In this document: positions 34,026 through 46,000 of the stretch, in pieces
Position numbering within the stretch: position 1 is the first letter of the stretch
Layout of the letters: each line of letters begins with the position of its first letter
NCBI RefSeq assembly: GCF_000764305.2
Contig: NW_025945881.1
Span: 248,001 to 312,000 of the forward strand
From: Hyalella azteca
Taxonomy: Eukaryota; Arthropoda; Malacostraca; Amphipoda; Hyalellidae
Length of the DNA: 64,000 nucleotides
Reading direction: 5' to 3'
Notes under the pieces: generated by a model
Told to the model about the DNA's origin: nothing
Databases searched by the model: none
Seen by the model: the letters and a program-made list of their open reading frames with translations, nothing else
Made by a program: the position numbers and the translations under genes

Positions 34026-37000
34026 CTGCTCGTTATTACTGCAGTTAATATCAGAATGAGGAAATAGTGCAATAAATTAACGCTGTTGATTTGCTGCAGT
34101 ATCTGCATGCCCCACCTGCTCGATTGCCGATATGAGTAAATCATAATTATTAATCAATACTATTACGAAGAAATTTTTTAAACAAAAATTGGTTCTGTAA
34201 CGTATTTTTAAAACAAACCGTGTAAAAGACAGAAATCAAACCGAGCCAGTTTTCTTTGTACCTTGTTAGAAGGGTAACTTTGAATCTATCAAATAGATTA
34301 TTCGTAATTACTTTTATTTGCTGAATTACTTTTAATATGGGGCTCTCTCTAGATCCATCGACTAACCACATCCCCACCAAGAAGAATAAAAATCAATATA
34401 TTATAAAAATATATATATATATATATATGTATAATATAATTATTTTTAAACTTTGGCAGAATTTTCTTGTTTATATGCGCACAATTTATAATCAGAGAAT
34501 GCATTATAATTTTATTATATATTTATCGCTGAAGAGGATGGTCTAGGGAGTCTTATTCCATCGGGCATAGGACCTCAGCTTCCTGGAAGGCGAGCGTCGT
34601 CGTTAAACAGGCTCACTGAAACCCATGATAATGTCAAACTCCAGACTATATGTAGCAACGACCACTGCAACAAAGGATTTCTCCATGAGGCCGGTGTAGT
34701 CTATAAATTTTGCTTCAAAAAAGGTTGTAGACTTCTTCATCATTTGAACTAGATTGGAGGAATTGGACTAACAACTGTGACATTGAGCATTACAAACAAG
34801 CAACTTCATATCATGATCATTGATGAAATAAAAAAAGCTTGGTTACGCTTTTCACAACAAGGTCAAACTCCGGACTATACGCAATAATGGACCCTGCAAA
34901 AAAGCGGGAGCTCTCCAAAAGGCCGGTATAGTTCATAAATTTTGCTTCAAAGTAGGTTGTAGACTTCTTCATCATTTGTTCTACATTGGAGTAATTGGAC
35001 TAACAACTGCGATAATGAGTATTACAAACAACACCTTCATCTCAAGATCATCGATGAATTCAATTTACTTGGCGACACCCTTGACAACAACATCAAACTC
35101 CGGACTATACGAAACAATGGCCCCTGCCAAAAAGTGGAAGTTCTCCAAGAGGCCAGTGTAGTTTATAAATTTTTCATAAAAGAAGGTTGTAGACTTCTAC
35201 ATCATTTGGACTACATTGGAATAATTGGACTAACAACCACAAAATTAATTCCCTTTTTGTTGGAATGGTGAGTGTGGGAGGCCTTTAAAAAAACACGACA
35301 TTGAGACCGTCTCACCTGCCATCTGCAACCTGGAGGGCAGAGAAACCATCTGAGACAAACTCACCAGACCGTCGCTCGCACCGTGCTGGAGAAACCCACC
35401 AGCATCATCATGCAGAGGTGCACAACATTAACCAACCAACGATTCCTAGAACCCTCTCAACCCCCTACCGCCTGACATGAGTAACCGGAGCAATATTGTC
35501 ACAAGCCTACTTCCCAAAAATGATACGTTCTAGTGAGCACAAAATGACGTGCACTGATGGTTGCCGCCATGCACGACAACTTTAAAATGTTCTCTGTTGC
35601 ATACAAACGTCCTCAGGTTGCTACACTAAAATAGTTTACTTATAATTCAAGTTGAAAGTTATGCTCCCGGAGAGTGACATACGGCGGTAGAGGGTTAATT
35701 TGGAATTGGACCCCAGCTATCTATTTCCAAACTACCGGATTTGTCTAAAAATTTGAGATAGTTTGCGGAGGGACTTTCTGGCTCGAAATTTTTGTGTTGT
35801 ATCCTATTTACGGGTATTGTGTACTTACATCCAATAAAATTTCATTATTCAATGCTTTTCTTAACTTGAAAATGAATGTTGCTACATTTGAAACGTCGTT
35901 AATAAAATATTATTATTTGCTAAATCTGACATTTGATCTACCAATGTCATCTAAAGAATTGTTAAACTCCCTAAAAATTATAATGCATTCTCTGATCATA
36001 AATTGTACGCGTATAATATGATACGCTATGCCGTATAGACGATATAAAATGAGACGTATATTATGATAGCATCATAATATATTAAAAATCTCACGAAGGT
36101 AGAATTCAACTACTAGCAACGAAAAAATATTCAGTTAGAGGCGAGTATCTTGACAACAGTATCACTAATAACGCCATAACAACACCAATTGCATAAATAA
36201 TAAACAAACTGCGGACATGGGAATAGCTTAGCAGCCTTGTTGGTACATTTGGCCTTACCCAGTTTACTATACATCGCAGTAATTTAAATGACATTTTTAC
36301 ATACCCTTTTTAGCGTTTTAGCGCACTCTCTCATTTATGGAAAAAATGCACTATTGTGCTCGCCATGTCCGTCTGTTTGTCTGTCTGTCTGTCCGTCCGT
36401 CCGTGACGTCAAGTTTTCGTCGACGAGAAAATGCGCTCTCTGTCACTCACTGCAGTGAGTACTGAGTTATATTTTTTTCAATTTTCGGATTAAATTGCAA
36501 TTGAACACTAACCTTATCGGGAAAATCTCGTTCGCTCTGTAGGCCCTCTCGCTCCTTCTTGTTCAAGTTCACTTTGACTTGGTTGACGGCATTGGGCTGC
36601 AGCACCAGGGTCTTCTTGAAATGCTTCCACATGTAGTCCAGGACGTCATAAGTGTTCTCTCTCTTACTCAGATCAACTTTAATTTCTTTGAAAGCTTTCA
36701 AGATGATAGCGAGCATAATGTTGACGAGAACCATGCTGTTCAGCACCGAGAAGATGAAGAACAGGAGGGGTGACAGCGAGTTTGCCTGTTGCATTTCATC
36801 GAAGTCGAATTTGCCGAGCATCATTGAGAAGCTGGTCTGAGCTGTGGAGAGCATTGAAGTGAACTCTGGTAGATACACGAATAAAATGAAATAGAAGAGG
36901 CAGCAAAAGGCAAAGAATATGATAATAAATGCGATAAGGAAATACGACAGCTCTTCCCAGCACAGGGAAATGGTAAGCGCCAGCACGTCCATTCTTTTGT

Positions 37001-40000
37001 TGAACTGCATGAGTTTGATGAGTTTGAGCACCGATACAAACATGATCAGGCCCAGAATGCACGTATAAAATTGATCAACCAATACCGGATAGTCCATTCG
37101 CAAGTAAGCGTTGCCTTTTGTTCGATTAAACTCATCCGCCACGGCAAGAGTGAGAAGAAGCTTGTAAATGTACAAGGCGATCTCTAGCCAAGAAAGTAGA
37201 ACTAAAGAAAGTTCCGCAAGGTTCCAGTACTGGTAAAAGTACCCGCATCTTTGTTTTTTTATCTCCCACAATTGCCTGAAAGTGAAGAAGACTGTTGATA
37301 CGACGAACATTAGCTCGCAGAAAAATACGACGTTATCCTTGGCGTTGCTCTCCAGCCGCAGAAGTCGAACAGGTTCGAACCTCCATTTGGTGACGATACC
37401 GCCTCCTTCACTCACCTCAAAGCAAATCATACACGTCATGAATAAGTTCACATTGGCGTTGTATACGGAGAACTCCAAGAACACCGCTCGTGTACGCTTG
37501 TCAATCCAATGCACTTTTTGGAGCTGATCCAGCCTCTCGTTGACGTCAGCTTCATATCCATCAAGTCTGATAACGTATCCGCCGCCACTATAAGTTCCCA
37601 GACGGCCCACGGTGGTTAAGGTCTTTAGTTGGCTCGCTGTTTGATACTTAAACTCTGGGAAGTTACACGCGGCATCAGACGCTTCACCGAGCACCCAATT
37701 TGCACAGTAATCGTGATCGTCTTCCATGTGCACGCCTCGAATACCCGTGCAGCTTCGATTTCTCTTGTTATTTGCGTGTGGAACCGAATTCATTGGGTCG
37801 GGCACCGAGCACACAAAGCGGGCATTGCGTATCTGCCGCAGGATGGGGTATCCTACCATGCGGTTGGCTCGGTCATCCAGGAAGCCGCGAAGACCGTAGG
37901 GCGGATCATTGTTGTACCACCGCTGTGCTCGAGTTGTATTCATGATCAAGTTTTTGGCGTAGTGCCAAAAATGGTCCGTGCTTCGCAGCTGCAATGAAAA
38001 TATGTTAGAAAAATTAACAAATTTTGATTGATACAAGAAAATCTATATGAACTCCTGAACTTGGTCTTAGTGAAACCCAAGCTACTAAACCAAGGTTTCG
38101 ATTCAGGTCAGAAAATTATTGAAAATTCCTCTACCGGGGTTATCATTGATAAATTATGGAGCAAGTGCTTTGAAACGTAACGAGTTCTATCCATTTTATG
38201 TCATAATAACACCACAAGTAGAAGAATTTTTTATTCTCCATTAACATTGTAAATGAGACCCAAAGTAATGCATTTTCACAATGAAAAATCAATATACTTT
38301 TTGATTTTAAATTTTACGAGACAGCCCACCAATTCATTGTTGAATGATTAACCAGTGCTATCTTCTGTTCAGTTTCATGATATACGTGCATTAATAAGTC
38401 CATTAGTCAACATCAGTAAGGACACATCAGTAAGGCAACATCAGTAAAATAACGTTCGCAGTTCGAAATACCTCGTTTGGGAAGACTAAGGTAGCATTAG
38501 TATTCGAATCAATGACACGGGTCGCTTGAAATAATTTATCGTTTAAGAAGGTCGCACTGAAGTGTTGTTGCAGCAAGAATGCGTTAATGTCCGTCTTGTC
38601 GTTGACGATGATAAACAGCACGGCAAGGAACAGACAATAAACGAAAATTCCACGTACAATGAATTTCATGTCTCGATCTTTGGTGAGCTGAACACTCAGC
38701 TTCTTCGTCGCGTCATCGTCGTGAGTTACACCAAAAACTCTGTGCACGTCCCTCACAGTGGAAGGATCTAAGGGACTCATCAAAGCCCATTCTTCGTCTT
38801 CTTGTAGCATGGGAAGTTCCTCATCGCAGTCGATGTCCTCAACAGAGTGGTTTGGAACACAGCAAATGCTGCCGAAACATGAGACCAACACTACCTTCAG
38901 CCATTGGCTTATCAGAATCGACACCAAGAAGGTTGTGAAGAACGAAGAGAACCATTTTACGGTCGTTATTTCTCCCCAGGTGATGCCATAACTCCATACC
39001 ATGAACACGGATCCCGTCATTGCTGCAACACAAACAATCCATCCAAGTGGCCTTGTCCACCAAGGGAGACATTTTACGACAGGTTTAATTTTAGGTTTCG
39101 CTTTCCATCCAGGCTTTGTGATAACCTTTGATTTCTCTGAAGCATTTTTCCAAGTTAATCCAGTTTTCTGCAATTGAAGTTCACGTTGTTTTTCGATGGC
39201 GTCCAAAGCTTTACATCTAACATACTTCCTAGGGCGAGCTCGCTTGAAAATGGCCCCAAGCAACGTTGAGAACGGTAGGACGAAAATGATCACCGCAAGG
39301 CCTTTGATCATTTGAGACAGAGCGATTGGAACAGGACCAATGTAGGCATATGCATCAATGGGAGATTCACCTTCATTCTCGTAGTACATTGCATGCAGAA
39401 GCATGGAAACAAATAAAAACGTTGCGCAAACTATGATCCTTTCTTTTCGACAGTACCGGGACCCAGTGGGGCGTAAGAAAACCGACATCCATATATGGTC
39501 TTGGTTGGCATTTCTATTTGTAATGTTGTACATCCTTTGAGAAAAAGTGGTCATGTCTTCGTTGTTGTTGGCGCACAAGAAAGTCCGGTCTGCCAAGCCG
39601 TCTCCGCGGTTGAGGGCAAGCCAGGCATTCGTTTCGAAAGTGTACTGCTTAGACTTTTGGAGGTCTCTGAAAACGACCCGTTCAAGCTGCCAGCTGTCGT
39701 ACGGCAACCTTCCTTTATTGTCAATGAAAACCCGCAAGTAGTGCAGAGAACCGAGAGGTCTAGCCGTTGTCATCACAAATGTGTTCCTGTCGTATCGGCG
39801 ATAAAGGTTCGAGTTAGCTTTAGGCAGGAAACGAACTTCTGTTTCGTCATAATCACCTGACGCCATGAAGTATATCTGAGATTCACATGGAGCATCCGAG
39901 TCAGGACCGGTGAAGAAAGTAACTTCGTAAATGTATTTGTCTTCAGGCTTGTTATCTGGCAAGGGAAGAACACCACTCCTTTCAATATCTTTTTTGTCCT

Positions 40001-43000
40001 TGTAGTGACCCCATATCATAGCTATGATAAACAAGACAAAAAGTAAAATCAGAGTGACATAGAGAGTAGAATTATCTACGAAGCCCATGTTCGCTATTAT
40101 AAAATCAAAATCAATTTCATGCACATTTGGCAAAAATCCTGATCCAAACTGGGAAAGATGGCTAGTCCCGCATTTTGTGTGCGTTGCATTGGCGGAAATC
40201 ACTTTCAAACCCGCGGGTGACCACGTGAGTGACGGTTCATCGTAGTAGTAGCATCCTAAGACCGTGATTTTCAATTCGTAGTTTGAGGAAAATTTGGGAT
40301 CTAGATCTTTTCGAGTAAAATTGGATGAATGGGCATTATTGAGGAGTTTTCCAATAGCGGCCACAAATCGACCAGTCCTGTTGTTGTTCATGTCAGAATC
40401 GATGAAGAGTGTACGAGAATCATCAATAAAGGGCAGCTCTTCTACTAAGCGGCTGAAGAGGAACTTTCCAGGAACCGGGAACATTTCATGAGCGACGAGA
40501 ATAACGAGGCGCGAGGCATTAGATGAGGGTTTAATATTTATCATAAAAGCGGCTTGGGGCGAAGTGATGTTGAAATAATGGAAGACCAGAGGTATGGCTC
40601 TGTTCATGTTGTCACTGGCATTCACTTTCATAGCGTCCAAATGTACATCGGAGTCCCGGGGAATTACTATATTTATCAAATTTGTGGCGTTCGAGATGTT
40701 CACTGGCTTATCATTACTGGTTACTTCAAGTTCGATTATTTTCGAGTGTCTTGCCAAGAAAACTCGAGATTTGGGATGAAAGTGCGTGATGACGGGCCAT
40801 GTCAGAAACATTAATACAAATTCTTCCCTACAAAACGAATCTTTATTCATGAACTTAGAGGGACAAAAGTTTTCTGGCAGGATGACTGAACTTTGCTGGT
40901 CAACGGGAGAAAATATGGTTTTTCCTTTTTTCAATGTTTCTTCCCGAATTTTTCCAATATAAATTGACGCCCCTGCACTAGATCGTGTTTCAAACGATTG
41001 ACCCGCAACTAGTTTAGAAGAAACTTGGGTATTAAGAGACTCGACAACAACTTTCATCCGATTTAGTTGACTTATACTCTGCCTCATGGTGTTCTCCATT
41101 ATGCTTTGCTTGTAAACGTCATCCAAGTTGTCCGGAACAACCATGTTTGGGTCATCAGGTATTGCCCCATCGTAGTCGAGAGTCCCTCTGGTAGCAGCCT
41201 GTATATCTCTCGGCGGCAAGAGTTCATCGGTTTCTAAGACTCCATTAATACCCGTCATTAGAGCTGTCATCACTTCGAGTGCACTCTTTGCAAACGGCTC
41301 ATATTCAGAAGCTGAAACCACGGAAACATTTGGTAGGTATCCAGAAATCTTTTCTAGGGTTGAAAGGCAATTTTCTCGAGCGTCGATACCAACGGTCATG
41401 GGACCAACTTTACTGCCACCAATGAGGGACACTGTGCTAAACAACACATTGGAGTACACGTTGACTTCTTCGATGTTGCTTGGTGGGACAGAATTCTTTA
41501 AGAATTGTAGTTGTTGTGACTTAGCATCCGATAATGCGGCAAGAATCAATTTCTGTTCATTTAGACTTTTATTCAGAAATGCGTCGTCCGAGATGTCGCT
41601 CCAGTTGGCGTTGGCCATGAGGGAGTTAGATGCCTTTATGAACATCGATAGTTGAATAGAATCACCCGCCATGGCAAGAACAGCTAAAGTTCCAGTCGTG
41701 TTGAATGCATCAACCATTTCTTTGCTCGGCATGATAGTCGTGACGTTACCGATAAAGTACAGGGTGCACGCGCCGAACGAGTCAGAGACCTCGACGTACA
41801 AGCTGAAATTCCCATAAGGTAAAACTGCAGACAATTTGACTTGTTGCGTACTGGCCATTGCTGCTTTGACGATCTTCCCGTCAGTTGTGTGTTCCAAATA
41901 ATAGAAATTGTAGGCGGCGATACCTATTCCCTCAGGGTCCTGCCACTTATCACATGATACCGTGAAGGTGGACAGGAGGCAGTAAGTACCGTTGTCGGAT
42001 GCAATACTACACGTGCCGCCGGTGGGTGGTTTGTTTATCTTGATCGTGATTTGGGAATATCTGAAAGAAAATAGTCTTGAATGAAAGCAGGACTAACGTC
42101 AGAATAGTTTACACGTGGTTCCGATCGGTAAATGTCCGTGGATTATCGTAAATTAATGCAATTTACCATTCAAAATTAAATTAACCATCCAGTTTTTATC
42201 ATTTTTTAATAAAATTTATACATCCGTTTATTATATCATCATAATAGTTTATAATATTATAAATTTGTTGCAGGAATTTACCCGATCCGATTATCAATGG
42301 TGAAGATGGTGAGGCGAACGGTGAATTTTTCCGATGATGGATTAAGTACAAACATCGATGGTGAAATGATGAAAATCTCTGCATCGATCCCTGACTCGTA
42401 GCCTGAAAACAGTGTTCTCTTTTATATCTATTTTCGTTATTTGTTGTTTATTGTAGTTAAAAATTTGTATATTTAGGGTAGAGCCCTTCATTTAAACATA
42501 ATAAACAGAAAGCTTGAGAGATTAAACTCAAAAGAAGTTCTCAACAAAACTGGCATTATTTTTAACCAAACATGTAGTTAAAAATTGAAGAATTGTCCTG
42601 TGAGCAGGAGTTTAATCTAGGGATCAGTTTAAACTTATATTTAAATTAATTACTATAAGTAAAATGCACTCTGTTAGAATACAATAATCCCTCGCTATAT
42701 CGAGCTGCATCTACGGCGGCTTCACTTCACGGTTACGTTCAATATTAACTAAAATATCAATAAAAGTTAGCTAAAATGTAGTCGAAACTAACAAACGACA
42801 AAAAAATTAATGAAAAACGAGAGAAAAATTAATCGAAACCAAACACGATAGTCAAAGTTCCGTATAAATGGAAAAACAAGTTAATGAGACTGCAGCATGA
42901 ATGGTAGGATTAATTGATAAAGTAGAATTAGCAGCACTAGCCTATGTGCAATACTTTAATTCTATATAAGGTTCTACTTTAATTCAAGTAGGTTCTATTT

Positions 43001-46000
43001 TTACTCAACTTCAATTTTTTTCAACTTCATTGCTCTTTTTCAACTCTACAGATCTACAACTTTAGCTCTAATAGTTCTACTTCAGCTCTAATAGTTCTAC
43101 TTCAGCTCATAATAGTTCTACTTTAATTCACTTTGCTTGCAAGTCGTCACGGTGGAGTTGCAGTTCGGTTCGTCCATCACAATCGATTCGTTCTCTCTGT
43201 GGAAAATGCAATGCAAAAATGTGAGTCCTAGTTTAGTTGATTAGGAATTGACTTTTAAACCCTCACAGTTTGTGGAAGCCAAGAAATCTTTGCAATTTTC
43301 AAATTTTTCATGACCGAAGCGTTATAAAATATATCCAAATATTCAAAACTTAATAATTCTATTATTGTTCGTGACCGGAAATTTTTGTGATTTTCAAGAC
43401 CAAGAAATTTGTCTTGCACAAAATGTCCGAGCACGAAGAATTCTGTATTTTCAGGATTTTCTAACACAATAAACTCATTAGTATTCGACTCAATGTGCAA
43501 TTTTCGAATTCATCAGTTTTGGATAGCAAAACAGTAGTTTATTTCTTGCCGCATTTGAATGTTCAATTCTGTTGAATTTCGTACGTAGGTGACCCTCTGT
43601 AGAATATTTGAATTACAACAATAATTTGGGTGCGTTTACGGTTTTTCAAATTTGTTATACATATCTTACACGAGAATGTTATCATCCGTTTTCCTTCACA
43701 GTTCAATTAATGAAGAAGTTTTTTTTCTTTCCTTACTGCGGATATTTATTCATTCACACGAAATAACTGTTCCGTGTTCACTACATATGAAAGAACCTAA
43801 TCTGCGTAAGCCAGAAACCATCAAATATTTTCTCATACCATTTCATGAAAAAAACAAGGCCAGTAAAAAAATATATAAAAGGGTAGTTAATTCAATATTC
43901 ATAATAACCGTGATTAGCCCAACCCACTAATATTCCAGGGAGGGGGCGGAGGATAAAAAAAATTGAGACCAGGTAAAGTTTGATTATAAAATTGAAACAT
44001 TACTCTGGTGTCTTTAAACCTTATTAATAATAAGTGGTTTGAAATTTCAATTTTTTTAATTGTCAACGGAAGAAGTAGGAAGTGTAATGTCAAAGAGTGG
44101 GAAGTGTAATGTTAAAGAAGGTATTATGTTAAATGTCGGTCTGAACGGGTTCTTCCTTGATCATCGTAATTTACTTTAATAATAATTAACTGGTCTCGGG
44201 ATTCTCAAATTCCAATGACTAATCTATTCCGGACAAAGCCAAGTTACTTTCTAGTAATTATATATCATATCTGTACGCATTATATATCACTATTGTACGC
44301 ACTCCTTCCTAACTTCTCAGCTGTAGTAGAGGCTGGAGGAACAGTAGGCACTGCAGCTGCCAACGAGGGTAAGGCGAAGCGCTGAGTTGCGTGCTGGTAA
44401 TTATATATCATATATGTTCCCATTATTTATCATATTTGTACGCATTATATATCACTATTTTACGCACTCCTTCCTAACTTCCCAGTTGTAGTAGAGGCTG
44501 GAGGAGCAGTAGGCGCTGCAGCTGCCAACGAGGGTAAGGCGAAGCGCCGGGTTCACCAAGAGACCGTCGCTCTGGGCTAAGCAAAGTCCAGGCACCGCAC
44601 ACCTACAATGATATTTTAATTAATTAATTAAGTGTTGTGGAAACTGCACGCGAATAGAATAATGGAAATGGAATGTAAATACTGACCTTGAAACCTGCTA
44701 CTGGTATGAATAAAAGCCGAAAGTGAAAAAAATTAATTCGTTCGTTTGTAACCAAAAAGAAGGATTATAGGCAAACAGTTCCTTCAGAAAACCTGAGAAC
44801 CTAGCGGTTGGGCCACATTAGAAAGACAAGACATACCGTATGGCCACCTCAGGCGGCGGTGGGGCCGCATTAGACAGACAATTGTACATACCGTATGGCC
44901 ACCTCAGGCGGCGGTGGGGCCACATTAGACAGACAATACATACCGTATGACCACCTCAGGCGGCAGTTGGGTCACATTAGACAGACAAGACATGCCGTAT
45001 GGCCTCCTCGGGTGGTGGTTGGGTCACATTAGACAGAGAAGACATACCGTATGGCCACCTCGGGCGGCGGTTGGGTCACATTAGGCAGACAAGACATACC
45101 GTATGGCCACTTCGGGCGGCGGTTGGGTCACATTAGACAGACAATACATACCGTGTGGCCACCTCGGGTGGTGGTTGGGTCACATTAGACAGACAAGACA
45201 TACCGTATGGCCACCTCGGGTGGTGGTTGGGTCACATTAGACAGAGAAGACATACCGTATGGCCACCTCAGGCGGCGGTTGGGTCACATTAGACAGACAA
45301 GACATACCGTATGGCCACCTCGGGTGGTGGTTGGGTCACATTAGACAGAGAAGACATACCGTATGGCCACCTCAGGCNACGTTAAGATCAAAGTTCAACC
45401 ACTACGTAGGAATCAAACGTAGCTTAATCATGCTGATCTGCACGTATGGGTCATCAGGGTCTGTACTAATCATTATGTCGGGATGCTGACCGGCGCGATG
45501 GGGTAGTCGGGGTCGGTTCTAATCAATATGTCCGCATGCTGACCGGCGCTTAGGGGTCGTCGGGGTCGGTACTAATCATTATGTCCACATGCTGAACGGC
45601 GCGATGGGGTCGTCGGGGTCTGTACTAATCAATATGTCCGCATGCTGACCGGCGCGATGGAGTCGTCGGGGTCGGTACTAATCATTATGTCCGCATGCTG
45701 ACCGGTACGTAGGGGTCGTAGGGGTCGGTGCTCGCAGTGCCGGGGTTGAGGTCGAGGCTCTGCATGTACGCGCGCCTCGTGCTCGTGATGCCGCCTGGCA
45801 GGATGGCAGCGCTCAGGTTACTCTGCGGAATATTTTCAATTAAAATGTATCCTTCGTATGAATAAAATTTTGAACATTTCAAGATAAATTTCTTCTCCTT
45901 TTCAACACAACGAGGAAAGGGAAAATATTGAAGCTTTTTTCCGGAAAATGATGAAAACGTGGACTCTTCAGGCGAGGAGTTCACCTCAGTGTCTCAGATG

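Noticed and set aside
38562..39860. Several + strand ORFs of 64-121 codons
   Set aside because: Antisense shadows of the 3.6-kb polycystin exon.
44810..45377. CRISPR-like array
   Set aside because: Units are contiguous with no unique spacers and code an exon end; the genome is eukaryotic. The same applies to the other arrays here.
45259..45489. + strand ORF through the 52-bp array and the N
   Set aside because: It crosses the ambiguous base and repeats; the coding sense is the - strand.
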